64,000 nt of DNA from Littorina saxatilis (lineage: Eukaryota; Mollusca; Gastropoda; Littorinimorpha; Littorinidae). The translations under genes and the position numbers were made by a program. Each line of letters opens with the position of its first letter. Position 1 is the first letter of the stretch. Shown here piece after piece: positions 23,301-32,721 of this stretch. The DNA is taken from NCBI RefSeq assembly GCF_037325665.1, contig NC_090255.1:30162675-30226674 (forward strand), in the 5' to 3' direction. The notes under the pieces are model-generated. The model was not told where the DNA came from. It was given only the letters and a program-made list of their open reading frames with translations, and made no database searches.

Positions 23301-25598
23301 CACGCAAGCACAAGACCGAGTGCGCACGAAAAAGATCCTGTAATCCATGTCAGAGTTCGGTGGGTTTATAGAAACATGAAAATACCCAGCATGCTTCCTC
23401 CGAAAGCGGCGTATGGCTGCCTAAATGGCGGGGTAAAAACGGTCATACACGTAAAAGCCGTAGGAGCTTCAGCCCATGAACGAACAAACAAAGACCTTTT
23501 TTCAAGCTTACTCTTCATAATGTCCTTAAATGTACCTTTACTTTAAGACTACAGTGGAACCCCCTTTTAAGACCTCCACAAATCTAAGAAAATTAGGTCT
23601 TAAAATGGAGAGAGTCTTAAAATGGAGAGTCTTAAAATGGAGAGTCTTAAAATGGAGGGAGTCTTAAAATGGAGAGAGTCTTAAAATGGAGAGAGTCTTA
23701 AAATGAAGGGAGTCTTAAAATGGAGGGAGTCTTAAAATGGAGGGAGTCTTAAAATGGAGGGAGTCTTAAAATGGAGGGAGTCTTAAAATGGAGGGAGTCT
23801 TAAAATGGAGAGAGTCTTAAAATGGAGGGAGTCTTAAAATGGAGAGAGTCTTAAAATGGAGGGAGTCTTAAAATGGAGAGAGTCTTAAAATGGAGGGAGT
23901 CTTAAAATGGGGGTAAAAATACAGAGGTTATGAACAGAAAATCTCAGAAAACAGGGTCTTAAATTGGGGGGGATTCCACTGTATTTCAAAACTCATTTCT
24001 CAGATTGTTTTGTGTAGTCAAAAAAACAGGTACCACTGTAATAACTAAAGTGTGTACGACGAACCTTGCAAAGTAGTCTTCGGGAGCCTTAGTCAGCCAG
24101 CTTTTCATGTCGTTAGGCGTTGACTGTTTGGATAGGATGGTGTGAAAATACACGCTAAACTGAAACACGCATATCAACAGTTTAGAGAGAAAGATGTGCA
24201 TGTTAATGAGACGGAGATTGAAAAGGTCTAAGGGAGGGTGAGAGAGAGGAACAGACACACACACACACAGACAGATGCACAGCTGGATATTAGCCATAAA
24301 AAAGAAGGATAAATACCACCTCTTTACTGCGCTTTAATCATGCTAGAAAAAAACCCACAAAAACATCAACACAAAACTTTAATGGTACATGTGCCAATAA
24401 AAAAAAAGAGCTCATTATCAATTGGCTGCTTGCCGACTGACAGTGCATGGAATATGTTACACAAATGATTAAAATCATATATATATATATTTTAGAGGCT
24501 CGATTCCTGATCAAGCCATGTGATACAATATCACACCAATGACACATTCTCATACTCCTAACAAGACAACTCTGCAACCATATCATTCTAAAGTCATATA
24601 AAGGACTGCAAAACTCACGAGAAATCTAAACAAAAAATATTAACAAATCGCGTAAGGCGAAAATACAATATTTAGTCAAGTAGCTGTCGAACTCACAGAA
24701 TGAAACTGAACGCAACGCAACGCAGCAAGACCGTATACTCGTAGCATCGTCACTCCACCGCCCGTGGCAAAGGCAGTGCCCGTGGAATTGACAAGAAGAG
24801 CGGGGTATTCGTTGCGCTGAGAAGGATAGCACGCTTTTCTGTAGCTATGTTCGTTTTAACTTTCTGAGCGTGTTTTTAATCCAAACATATCATATCTATA
24901 TATTTTTGGAATCAGGAACCGACAAGGAATAAGATGAAAGTGTTTTTAAATTGATTTCGAAAAAAAAAAATTGATAATAATTTGTATATATTTAATTTTC
25001 AGAGCTTGTTTTTAATCCGAATATAACATATTTATATGTTTTTTGAATCAGCAAATGATGGAAAATAAGATAAACGTAAATTTGGATCGTTTTATAAATT
25101 TTTAATTTTTTTTACAATTTTCCGATATTTAATGACCAAAGTCATCAATTAATTTTTAAGCCACCAAGCTGAAATGCAATACCGAACCCCGGGCTTCGTC
25201 GAAGAATACTTGAACAAAATTTGAACCAATTTGGTTGAAAAATGAGGGCGTGACAGTGCCGCCTCAACTTTTACGAAAAGCCGGATATGACGTCATCAAA
25301 GACATTTGTCAAAGAAATGAAAAAAACGTTCGGGGATTTCATACCCAGGAACTCTCATGTCAAATTTCATAAAGATCGGTCCAGTAGTTTAGTCTGAATC
25401 GCTCTACACACACACACACACACACGCACGCACACACACACGCACGCACATACACCACGACCCTCGTTTCAATTCCCCCTCGATGTTAAAATATTTAGTC
25501 AAAACTTGACTAAATATAAAAACAAGAGGCGAAGCCATCAAGGCTCACGTAAGAAATCGACAAACAGTAACACAAACTCAATCACTCCGTCACACATA

Positions 25599-25685
<87 letters not shown>

Positions 25686-28600
25686 AGAAAGAGCATAGGT
25701 GAAACTGTGCAAGAAAGCGAGACACTAGATCTAGATCTGTTTGTCTGCATGTAGCCTACTTACAGGGACACGACTGCCAACTAGTCTCGGCCCGCTCAAA
25801 ATAATAATGACCGAGACTTTCAGTACTTCCTTCGCGTGACGTCTAACCCTCTTACGTCATAATGTGACGTCAATGTAATGTGACGTCTTCAAATGTTAGA
25901 GTTTCTACCACAGACATACACACGCACGCACGCACGCACATACGCACCCAACCTGCCCCAGTGACCAACTCTCAATAATGACCCCCTGCTGATTACGACC
26001 ATACTCATAAGGATATCCCATTAGTTTTTTGTCCTATAGCAACCACCCGTCTTCTTCTTCTTCTTCTTCTGCGTTCGTGGGCTGAAACTCCCACGTACAC
26101 TCATGTTTTTTTGCACGAGTGGAATTTTATGTGTGTGGCCGTTTTTTACCCCGCCATTTAGGCAGCCATACGCCGCTTTCGGAGGAAGCATGCTGGGTAT
26201 TTTCGTGTTTCTATAACCCACCGAACTCTGACATGGATTACAGGATCTTTTTCGTGCGCACTTGGTCTTGTGCTTGCGTGTACACACGAAGGGGGTGTTC
26301 GGACACCGAGGAGAGTCTGCACACAAAGTTGACTCTGAGAAATAAATCTCTCGCCGAACGTGGGGACGAACTCACGCTGACAGCGGCCAACTGGATACAA
26401 ATCCAGCGCGCTACCGACTGAGCTACATCCCCCCCACCCCCAACCACCTGTCTATAACGCCCACTTCTGGTCGTTCCCTTGCGTAGATGTGATAAGACAG
26501 GTTCCACTGTATTGACAGCAAGGAAACTGATGGTAGATTTTATTTACCTTTGACACCAGAACACCCTTGAACTTGGCTAGCCAGTGGTAGAGTAAGGGCA
26601 TGGCATTGACCTTTGAGCCGCCGCCAAACGCTTTCTTGCTCTGAAACAATTTAAACACACAGCAACATACCGTTATAGGAAGTACATGTCACAAAATCAA
26701 ATGACAAATGTTTCTCTGTAAGGCCAAAAAAAAAAATAGGTGTGGTTACGGTAACATAGCCAAAAAAAATAGGGTAGGAAGGTAGGCAATCACTTTCTTT
26801 TTTTTTAAAACTTTTTTTTCTAATGTGTACAAATTAAACCTACTTGACAGGGAAATAAGTGTGCGACTCTGGCGATTTCGCTTTCATTGCGTTTTCTGCA
26901 CTCGTTTTATTTTTTTTTGTTTTTTTTGACAAATGTAATAAAAAGTTATAGGGTCGGCCCCTAAAAATAGGGTAGGTCGGGTTACCGTAACCACACCTAT
27001 TTTTTTTTTAGGCCTAATGTGCAGATTTTTTGTTTATAACCTCTGCAAATATATTCTCATTTTATGACTTCCTTCTTTTTAAGACATGAATTTCTCAGAT
27101 ATTGCTGATGGGGTCTATGTCGACCAAAAGAGTGGGATTCCCTGTAGGTGGAGTTCCTGGAGGGCGATTCCCTGCATACAGGGAATACCACAGGGTTTAG
27201 TTCCTGTAGCGTGTCGCTGATATCGCTGAAAGTCACGTGATGCTTGGCGACATCGGTAGAATTTGATGTTTTTCCATCTTTTTTGATATGTCTTAGAAAT
27301 TCGAGTATGGTTTGCAAGTTTTATTCAAAAACTCCCCCTAAAGGGAATCCCACTCTTTTGGTCGACATAGACCCCATCAGCGATATTATTGGGTAATCTT
27401 TTGCTGACCCTGAATCAGTTTTGGAAATCCTGAACTCTTGCTGAAAAAACCCTCCAAGCAAACCTCAAAATTACTTCTTTTATCCTGAAGTTCACAGAAA
27501 ACTAAAAAAGACAAAACAAATCAAAATCTGCTCACAGTGCAAAATACTTCTGAACATCCCCACATGACATTTCAGAGAGAATTTTTACCATGAAAATAAA
27601 ATCCCCAAAGCAGTCAAAAAGGAAACATAATGTTGATCTCATTCACATCGAACGCAGAAGAAGAAGAAGAAGTTGATCTCATTCCCACTCGCAGTACGTG
27701 GTCATGAACCACGTCTCAAGTTAATTAAGTGCAGCATGTCACTGAGCCAAATATGGTATAAAATATGTTATGGTGAAAGGAGCATATTAACCTTTTGCAA
27801 AGCTGCAGATGTGAACCGTAGCTGTATACTTTACTGCATTCAACGAAGTAGGAGATGGCAAAATGTACAGCTTCCGCCACTAACAACAACTATACTGTGT
27901 GTAAAATCAAGCCAGACAGAAATAAAATACACTAAAACTTTGAGTAACAAGAAAAGCATATGCTTACACGACTCGCCTTCGTTACCTCTGGACGTCCATA
28001 CAAACGGACACTGCTCATTACAAAGACTCACCGATTACTCAGAAGAGTCAAAAACAGTCAACTAACCTCTTTCACAGCGGCAGCAGTCAACCAGGCCTGC
28101 AGTTTACTGTGTGCGGCGTGGAGCTGTAGCAAGGACGGTAAAAACTGCCAGTCGGCCATCAGTATCTGTCCCTGAAGCAGGTGTCCTAGCACGTCACACT
28201 CCCAGCTGCAAAATACCACCACAAAAATATACCGTATTACAAAAAAGGCAAAACCATGAAAAGGAGTGTAACCGAGTACCTGAAGCACAACAATCACCTT
28301 TGGAGGCAAAGCCATTCAAACAGGATTGAGATTTTTAGAGCTAATTTTTTAGCCCTACAAAAACGACTATGGGTACGCAGAGGTTCCCAGGACATCCAAG
28401 GAGACAGCGGCTGCAAGACCCCATCACAAACAGAATTCTACAATTGACAGGTGTTAAACCAGAGACTGACGTACAAGAAACGTCGAGCTACTATAAATAG
28501 CCCATGCTCAAGCCGTCAAGGCCGGCAGACAACTCTGCAGAGAGTCTTCTGTGAATGGTGACGCAGTAGTCTCCCTGTCACAGTATTATTTTTACTGATA

Positions 28601-31600
28601 TGCAAACTAGATCTGCAAAAAAAAACACATACTGACATGTACATGTCAGCTACAGTTGAACCTTCCTTTGCAAATATGTCTCAAAAGCAATCACCTGCCC
28701 ACAACGACCAATCCAAAGGACCCCAGAAGAGTTTTTTTGTTATATAATTAACCTTTTCATACTGATCACCTGCCTATAACGACTATAACGACTCCGTTTG
28801 GTTGGTTCCTTCGGTGGTCATTTTGAACAGGTTTGCTTGTATCTAGAAAGGTATTCACTACAGTAACTTACAGTCGTATTGAAATACACTGAAATACATG
28901 GCAGATACTCCTGCAAACACACCAGCACCCCCCAACACACACACATATTAACTACTGCACAACACACATGCACACACACACGCACACAAACACACACAGA
29001 ACATACCAAGGCAGGCTGAAGAACCTTGCCAAAGAAACTGCTGGCATAAAACAGGTAGCCTAGCTGACTTCTCTTAGGCCTAAAAAAAAAAATAGGTGTG
29101 GTTACGGTAACCCGACCTACCCTATTTTTAAGGGCCGACCCTATAACTTTTTATTACATTTGTCAGAAAAAAATAAAAACACACAAGAAAACGAGTGCAG
29201 AAAACGCAATGAAAGCGAAAGCGCCCGAGTCGCACACTTATTTCCCTGTCAAGTAGGTTTAATTTGTACACATTAGAAAAAAAAGTTTAAAAAAAAAAGT
29301 GATTGCCTACCTTCCTACCCTATTTTTTTTGGCTATGTTACCGTAACCACACCTATTTTTTTTTTTTGGCCTTACGCCAAATCTTCCATGCAATCTCACA
29401 TACACACAGGCATATTACCTGTAAAGGGTCTTGAGAGGGATCAACAAGGGGTGGTGAAAGGCCTTGCCGTGAGCCTGTGTAATATGGTTGACCATTGTGG
29501 CCAGATCCTCAAAGTTCATGTTTTTGTGGCCACCCATTGTTGATATCTGTTCATAGCTGTGATTTACTATGTCAAAGAAAACTTTTATTTGAGACTTGTA
29601 GTCGAGAAATGTAAGTTATGCTCTAGCAGAATCTAACTCATTAGGTGCTAGAGACATTTCCCAGTTAAAAAAAAAAAATGGTGGAACTCCATTCTTTTCG
29701 AGACCCACCTCCCCCCGCTCACAATGAAAAACTTCCCTGCATATAAGACTGTACCTTTTCAGCTTTTCTGTTTATTGAATCTGTAAATATGCCTTAACCC
29801 TTTTTAGACTCCCTGCCTTTTAAGACCTTTCTTTCTTTCTTTCTTTGGTGTTTAACGTCGTTTTTAACCACGAAGGTTATATCGCGACGGGGAAAGGGGG
29901 GAGAGGGGATAGAGCCACTTGTCAATTGTTTCTTGTTCACAAAAGCACTAATCAAAAATTTGCTCCAGGGGCTTGCAACGTACTACAATGTATTACCTTA
30001 CTGGGAGAATGCAAGTTACCAGTACAAAGGACTTAACATTTGTTACATACTGCTTGACTAAAATCTTTACAAACATTGACTATATTCTATACAAGAAACA
30101 CTTAACAAGGGTAAAAGGAGAAACAGAATCCGATAGTCGCCTCTTACGACATGCTGGGGAGCATCGGGTAAATTCTTCCCCCTAACCCGCGGTTTTTTTT
30201 TAAGACCTGATTTTCTCAGGTTTTTGGTTGTTGAGGTCTTAAAGGATGGTTCTACAGTGGTACCTGTGATAAAAGGACACCCTTGGGACCAGCCAAAAGT
30301 GTCCCTACATTGCAGGTGTCCTTTCATGACAGGTATACTTTGGTAGAGATAATATAAAAGGGACAAGAGAAAGTGTCCTTTTAAGGGAGGTGTCCTCTCA
30401 TGGGAGGGTCCACACATCACAGGTACTGCTGTACTATATAACATGCAGCATCAAAATGTCTCTTCAGGAGAAAAAAAATCTAAGTAAGACGATTATTCAT
30501 TACATTCAACTATCATACATTAAAACACTGATGACAAAAGCATTAATTAGACATGTGTCTGCATAATCTTAACCCTACCCTTTTACTAAATAAAAACATG
30601 TGGCCTTAAAAGCCTCAGCTAAATGAACCTACCTACAAGCTTCCTTCAATAACATGTACAAGCAATTTTCACGCCAAGGATACAAGTCCATCATTTTCTG
30701 CCGTGCAGACAGGAAGTGACACAGCTGACCACACAGGTGAGCCACCAGGACATCAAAGTCGGCAAACAACGAGGCAGGTGAGGGAAGTGGAGAGGGAGGA
30801 GTTATCTCCACTGTCTGCGGAGTTGCATCCTCCATGCGGCGGAACTCTTGCATCAGCAGGGTGTATGTGGTGCGAAGATTCTGCAGAAATTTTGTATTTG
30901 TTCCAATCAACTTTTAACCCTATTTGGACTATGTTGCCTCACATCTAAAAAAAATATGCGCTCATATTTGGTCAACACACGTGCCGGAAACTGCCAAGCA
31001 ACAGTAATGGCCTCGGCATTGAAAACATGGATCGGGTAGAATATAGTGGATAGTAGTGAGATTTTTGACCGGAGCTGAGCAACCGTAAAATTCCGGTATT
31101 AGGCACTGAGTGACGCATTTTGCTACCAGAAAAATCCTGTATTCGTCCAGAAATAGTTAACATACATAATATGATAATTAAGTTAAGAGAAATGAGGTCA
31201 CATTGTGGAAGTTTATCTGGAATATGGAGTGATTATCAAATTTCTTGAGAACAAAAAGGAATGATTAGGAGATATGGCTAAAATCTTTTATACTGTCTAT
31301 ATGTGCTTAACAAAGTTCACCCTTCTAATGCATACCTGAAGATTACATGATGAAGCTTTGTTCTATAAAATGTATATATTATTTAGGTTAAAGTTAAACA
31401 TAATAAATAAAAAATAAATAAAAGTGTTCTGTTTTTAGTGGGGTGGTTTATTTTACAGTTCTTTCTCTAAATTTCACAATTTTTGCTTCAGCGCTTCGCA
31501 TGCTGCACACTGCAAAACACATGTGCTGAAAATACATATTCTAACACATCGGTACCAACTTCACTCAAAGAAAATATCTTACCTCCTTTGACCGTCCAAT

Positions 31601-32258
31601 GCCAGTGAAGCGTTTGTATTCCAAGAAGGTCAAGGACAAGTACATTCGCTCGGCCGTGGCAAACTGCGACAGACACTGTACCAAGGTCCCCCATGATGCC
31701 GCAGTGAACGCTTTGTGTGCTTCCTTCTCTTTGTCCTGAGCAGACATGAATAAAATGACAAAAATACAGTATTCTCGCTTCTCCATTCACTGATTCAGGT
31801 TTAAAAGCACAGCCCTATACCCATGATTCTCCTGATTGGTCCACTTGGCCTGCGTTCTGACTAAGCGGAAACATAAGAAATATATATAGAACCTGCGCAT
31901 AGATAACTTACAATATAATATGCTGCATAAGGGATTCATAATGTGTCATGCAGGTGTGTTCATGCACCTGCATTATATAGCCTTAATGTGGCCCGTTCTT
32001 AGTCTTGAAAGATTTATTTTTAGATATGCCCCACTTCTAAAAAACAAACAAAGAAACATAAGACAAACAATCAAACTTTAACTTGGAGAAACTACAAGTT
32101 AAAATATAAATAAATAATCTCATGTCTAAATCTGTTCTCACCATCATTTCCTTGGCTCTGTCAAAGGCCAGATGTCCGAGCATGCTGAAGTAAGTCTCTA
32201 GAAACCTCTCCTCACGCGGGCCCACTGGGCTGGATACTGGGGTGATGATGCCGGCCAT
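11281..32258 (-). CDS. KICS2: KICSTOR subunit 2 (C12orf66 homologue), ten exons
   Basis: Coding exons on the minus strand: 32258-32142, 31735-31583, 30880-30684, 29556-29419, 28205-28067, 26640-26548, 24159-24065, 21446-21281, 13739-13635 and 11448-11281. All have GT/AG sites and joining phases, giving 456 aa against about 445 in human. KICSTOR (KPTN, ITFG2, KICS2, SZT2) holds GATOR1 at the lysosome so that amino-acid shortage switches off mTORC1. Family landmarks in order: FLETYFSMLGHLAFDRAKE, AERMYLSLTFLEYK, FHHPLLIPL, DVLGHLL with DWQFLPSLLQLHAAHSKLQ, FGGGSK, YQGPGYHHP, MQHWPNV, and near the end IFECKKSEKDSH. The start is the Met of MAGIITPV, aligned to the human N-terminus; an upstream in-frame Met at 32297 is less likely. 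Intron 8 alone is 7.5 kb of nested elements. The gene is head to head with the hydrolase gene. Confidence 0.95.
11755..12246. other. Part of KICS2 intron 9, nothing recognised
   Basis: Apparently unique intronic sequence on the 3' side of intron 9. No open frame or known repeat was seen. Confidence 0.4.
12257..12795. mobile_element. MITE split by a SINE
   Basis: The ends TTTCTAATATGCTGACTGTTAG (12261-12282) and its inverse (about 12757-12782) face each other. A SINE (12288-12654) splits the element near its left end. No coding. Confidence 0.65.
12288..12654 (+). mobile_element. SINE family A (AAAG-tailed), full copy
   Basis: Head CTCCGCGGGTTAGGGGGAAG, central GCATGTCGTAAGAGGCGACT, end GAAAACGACGTTAAACACC, then a short AAAG tail. 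An exact 13-bp duplication, GACTGTTAGCAAA, lies at 12275-12287 and 12655-12667. Other copies: 29829-30197, 36603-36988, 50601-50670 and 61283-61444. Confidence 0.9.
12797..13112 (-). mobile_element. tRNA-like SINE, diverged copy
   Basis: Read on the minus strand, it starts with a tRNA-like head of box-A/box-B type (CAGTTGTCAGCGGCGCTGG, then GGCTTGATCCC). A body related to family C follows (GCAGACTCTCCTCAGTGTC). It differs clearly from the copies at 23148 and 47607, so it is an older or sister family. Confidence 0.7.
13188..13545 (+). mobile_element. Dispersed repeat family 3, copy 1
   Basis: It runs from AAAACAAGAAATTCCTCCGA to CCCCTATACCGGGGGTGTAA. The inverted second copy is at 40302-40618. 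Both share TCACTGCCACCAAC, GGTTATTTCCCTTTGAC and CCAAGTTTGGTGACGATCGG. No coding. Confidence 0.75.
14574..15800 (-). CDS. DIRS tyrosine recombinase
   Basis: A 408-aa frame. The C-terminal half carries the phage-integrase-type catalytic pattern: Arg in SGQRCQT, His-x-x-Arg in FTAHSTRSAS, and a Tyr in TFARFYKK after GWSS. The enzyme would join the circular DNA intermediate to the target. Residues about 75-180 form the core-binding region. It overlaps the end of the RT frame, as is common in DIRS elements, where the downstream frames overlap. Confidence 0.9.
   Translation of the reverse strand: MVWFAIVCFSTFLFTAQGTTKDEQGQSTRCDSGSILAKPALVPSVRESVDSEASSCVSKGQSTSHACKPKHGASAQKNTANSYLQSIRGRLRSRGLSQQAASVVCASWRTGTAKLYAVYIKKWKMYASKRGIDSVHPSVINAVNFLGTLFAAGQSYSSICVARSALSGYLEIEDCGTFGEHRLVKRFVKGIFELRPSFPKYSATWDVDTVLSYLENLIPLGKLTLKELSSKLATLIAILSGQRCQTIHSLSLSSMKLTGYKCVFHINSVMKQSKKGKHVAPIELLSFDKNPNLCVIATLKEYLRRTKDLRDTDKLFVSYQIPHGPISKDTLARWIRDTLSRAGVDTSLFTAHSTRSASTSAAAARGTPIDVIMKAAGWSSESTFARFYKKTPSVNMGQVLLDSFLKKD
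15383..17473 (-). CDS. DIRS reverse transcriptase and RNase H
   Basis: A 696-aa frame. RT motifs in order: LRLILNLKNLN, LDLKEAYFSV, FPNGLACCPRLF and the catalytic FIDDTLLIGD. RNase H follows with IHSDASLTGWG, INVLELQAALFAL and MLDNTTAVACI. After it comes a block with IDLFASRINCQ, YVFPPF and VPYWPSQPWFP, which in DIRS elements corresponds to the methyltransferase-like region. It would copy the element RNA into DNA. Confidence 0.92.
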   Translation of the reverse strand: MNTFYDSLQQTLCLLNDLKDKFKAGQIRENIEQWEKLTSDKVVLSMVQGVNIDFTEVPVHSGEIFQPKFSQEQTLAIDAEVEELIRKGVVVECSHSMGEYISPIFVRPKKDNKLRLILNLKNLNKTVEYHHFKMETLRHALALVTECCWFASLDLKEAYFSVHVNEKSQEYLKFFWKGKLYKFTVFPNGLACCPRLFTKILKPVMAHLHSLGFISTIFIDDTLLIGDSEIECIRNVKTSIDVFQKLGFVIHPTKSVIRPSHQITYLGFEINSETMTVRLTQERKDRIVVLANSLLDKGRSKIRELAKLIGMAVASFQGVKYGALWYRNMENDKIVALKQNHGNYDAEVIFSEEAKQDMVWWRDNILVADSPVEVSPGEPEFVIHSDASLTGWGCSCSEGRTGGHWTQTEKQMHINVLELQAALFALKAFASDKRGIHIRLMLDNTTAVACIANMGTNHSANCNAVTKEIWNFCVDRDIWVTTAYIPGVENVEADEESRKLNLDAEWKLNSNLLFHALQILEFEPEIDLFASRINCQYPRYVAYRPDPEAVSVNALNMSWYGLRLYVFPPFCLLPRVLQKMNKDKAQGVIVVPYWPSQPWFPRLGSLLIAKPVLVSARDNLLHMPANPNMEHRLRKTLQILICKVSGVGSEAEDFRSKQPQWSAHPGEQGQLNCMPYTSKSGKCMRVKEALIRFTLL
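17515..18618 (-). CDS. DIRS gag-like protein
   Basis: About 367 aa from the Met of MADLSHDESD at 18618 (385 aa from an upstream Met at 18672). The N-terminal half is acidic with a coiled-coil-like patch (MFSELMKRFDRMEKRMHHL). The C-terminal end is rich in Arg, Gly and Ser (RGGRPFLGRG and similar), a typical nucleic-acid-binding tail. It lies 42 bases before the RT frame. Confidence 0.75.
   Translation of the reverse strand: MADLSHDESDSEQKECADLSRSGANSGVQEMFSELMKRFDRMEKRMHHLEESDSVEHENEASSDRVGNISGICADRVSEEDKNELARGEEEDEESVFQVVVKNANSNTSKPDILDTLELDLELAEKEGAPVAEKLAKIVENRFTVRMSDQKLQEKLDKHLVPENCKQIKAPHLNEELIDKGSVDRNARKNDMRLYNIQKLLSKASAALVNASDKLHSDMLEISNQTTGDLDKETVLKMANEGLAANGDVIALLGTAQLELSQRRRFQLQACLPKDIASIANAKIEVGSDNLFGEDVDKKVRTAREAYKSASGRGSGGAHRFQPYSQRGGRPFLGRGHASQSARGMTTYRSRGSFRARGNSRGNYNRK
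19470..19659. mobile_element. MITE family A, old copy
   Basis: A diverged copy with ends TACAGTGGGGCCTCCTG and GGGGGTTCCACTGCA. It is more worn than its neighbours. Confidence 0.6.
19818..20310. mobile_element. MITE family A copy split by a tRNA-like SINE
   Basis: MITE ends lie at 19818 (TACAGTGGAACCCCC) and 20310 (GGTTCCACTGTA). SINE family C sequence fills about 19865-20193. The phrase AGACCTTGCT occurs on both sides (about 19856 and 20194) as the target duplication. The SINE is itself internally deleted or rearranged. Confidence 0.8.
20354..21062 (-). mobile_element. hAT-type transposon fragment
   Basis: The ends CCTGTCAAGTACTTTTGG and GTAGGACTTGACAGG are inverted. The minus strand holds a 100-aa piece (about 20942-20619) with KFWHDVRQFYVACVRKMLNKFPF. 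This resembles the middle of the hAT-like transposases common in aquatic invertebrates. Frames are short and an A/T homopolymer tract interrupts the element, so it is a degraded, internally deleted copy. Confidence 0.6.
21075..21297 (-). repeat. Local duplication covering the end of KICS2 exon 8
   Basis: About 60 bases around 21095-21155 repeat 21238-21297. Both include AGCTTCAGCTGATTCAATGC and CCCAGGGTAAGAGAGGAT, that is, the last codons and donor site of exon 8. The extra copy lies inside intron 8. The intervening sequence (about 21160-21210) also resembles 19760-19820. Confidence 0.75.
21495..21722. mobile_element. hAT-like MITE (CAGACCTGTTTACC ends)
   Basis: A 228-bp element with ends CAGACCTGTTTACCC and GGGTAAACAGGTCTG. 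It is flanked by TCAAGG and CCAAGG, a 6-bp duplication with one difference. The ends match the larger element at 42114-43004. Confidence 0.8.
21723..22293. other. Part of KICS2 intron 7, nothing recognised
   Basis: Intronic DNA without an open frame or a repeat family seen elsewhere in the window. A 9-base GTGTGGAGA repeat occurs near 21740-21765. This stretch lies on the upstream side of exon 8. Confidence 0.4.
22294..22520. mobile_element. MITE with GGTCTGTTTACGGTAAC ends
   Basis: The inverted ends read AGGTCTGTTTACGGTAACA and TTACCGTAAACAGATCT, with A/T homopolymers outside and TAGGGTCGGTAGG-type motifs inside. It is related to the elements at 26721-27015 and 29076-29372. Confidence 0.65.
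22679..23060 (+). mobile_element. tRNA-like SINE with a different head
   Basis: The head reads GCACGGTGGTAAGACGTAGG, then GTGAGTTTGAATCCCGG, with box-A and box-B features unlike the usual family C head. The body from about 22845 on (CACAAGACCAAGTGCGCAC to GAAGAAG) is family C. It may be a chimaeric SINE. Confidence 0.75.
23114..23549. mobile_element. MITE family A copy split by a tRNA-like SINE
   Basis: The left MITE end TACAGTAAAACTTCCATTTT is followed by a family C SINE at 23148-23490. It starts GGGCGGGGATGTAGCTCAGT and ends in a CAAA-rich tail. AAGACCT lies on both sides of the insertion (23134-23140 and 23491-23497). MITE sequence then runs to 23549. Confidence 0.8.
23550..23983. mobile_element. 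MITE family A copy with an internal 17-bp minisatellite
   Basis: Ends TACAGTGGAACCCCCTTT and GGATTCCACTGTA. Between about 23596 and 23910 the phrase AGTCTTAAAATGGAGGG is tandemly repeated about 18 times, with A/G variants alternating. Confidence 0.85.
24640..25520 (-). mobile_element. Dispersed repeat family 1, full copy
   Basis: Read on minus, it starts TATTTAGTCAAGTTTTGACT and ends ACTTGACTAAATATTG plus CGCCTTACGCGATTTGTT. It contains a TG microsatellite near its start and AT-rich blocks. No coding. The same repeat is at 57598-58467. Confidence 0.85.
25521..25965 (+). mobile_element. Dispersed repeat family 2, copy 1
   Basis: It begins AAAACAAGAGGCGAAGCCAT directly after family 1. A pure AC tract (about 25605-25681) follows, then GGTGAAACTGTGCAAGAAAG and AATGTGACGTCTTCAAATG. 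The second copy is at 62586-63405. Confidence 0.8.
26054..26432 (-). mobile_element. tRNA-like SINE family C, full copy
   Basis: Read on minus: head GATGTAGCTCAGTCGGTAGC, box-B-like GTGAGTTCGTCCC, body AGATCCTGTAATCCATGTC, tail of GAAGAAG repeats. Intronic in KICS2 (intron 6). Confidence 0.9.
26721..27015 (+). mobile_element. MITE with GGTGTGGTTACGGTAAC ends, copy 1
   Basis: Ends AGGTGTGGTTACGGTAAC and GTTACCGTAACCACACCT lie inside A/T homopolymers and AGGCC. The internal phrase ATAGGGTAGGAAGGTAGG is shared with the inverted copy at 29076-29372. Confidence 0.8.
27100..27386. mobile_element. MITE with 45-bp inverted ends (GATGGGGTCTATGTCGACC)
   Basis: Arms 27104-27145 and 27341-27383 are near-perfect inverted copies including CCAAAAGAGTGGGATTCCC. 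The centre holds shorter CCCTG/CAGGG palindromes. No coding. Confidence 0.75.
29076..29372 (-). mobile_element. MITE with GGTGTGGTTACGGTAAC ends, copy 2
   Basis: The inverted second copy of 26721-27015, nearly identical in length, in the next upstream KICS2 intron but one. Confidence 0.8.
29680..30260. mobile_element. MITE family A copy split by SINE family A
   Basis: A worn MITE copy. The SINE (29829-30197, minus strand) is flanked by an exact 11-bp duplication TTTTAAGACCT at 29818-29828 and 30198-30208. The MITE's right end abuts the next element. Confidence 0.8.
29829..30197 (-). mobile_element. SINE family A, full copy
   Basis: Full-length, minus strand, CTTT-rich tail at the left side. 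It lies in the MITE at 29680-30260, with the 11-bp duplication given there. Confidence 0.9.
30253..30432 (-). mobile_element. MITE family P (TACAGTGGTACCTGTGA ends)
   Basis: A 180-bp element with ends TACAGTGGTACCTGTGA and CACAGGTACTGCTGTA, TA-bounded, with repeated AAAGGACAC/GTGTCCTTT motifs. A second copy, split by a hAT-like element, is at 42000-43146. Confidence 0.8.
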
Positions 32259-32566
32259 GATGAGTTTTCTTACTTTCCCCAACGCTTTATCTTTCACATC
32301 TGTAGGTATAATTTAACCACCTGGTTGGTTTTTTTCCAATTCCTCATACAATGATTTTTTTTAATCTTCATTATAAAACAATGTATTTAAAGTTGAAATT
32401 CAGTCAAATGAAAAACATCTGCTTTGATATCTGCAATAACAACAAAATAAATGAATAAAAAAGAAAATTGCAAAAAAATTAAATCAAGAGGCAAAATATT
32501 AATTTTTTTAGCTCATTTCTGATCATATAGCATTGCAAGGCTTCTCGTTTTGCATTAAAATAAAAT

Positions 32567-32721
<155 letters not shown>

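Noticed and set aside
25600-25682. CRISPR-like array in the AC tract or in the minisatellites
   Set aside because: There are no distinct spacers between repeats; eukaryotic simple repeats.
29005-29070. Possible extra KICS2 exon (FYASSFFGKVLQPA-like frame)
   Set aside because: Exon 4 (29419) and exon 5 (28205) join in phase and align with the human protein without a gap, so no exon is needed here.
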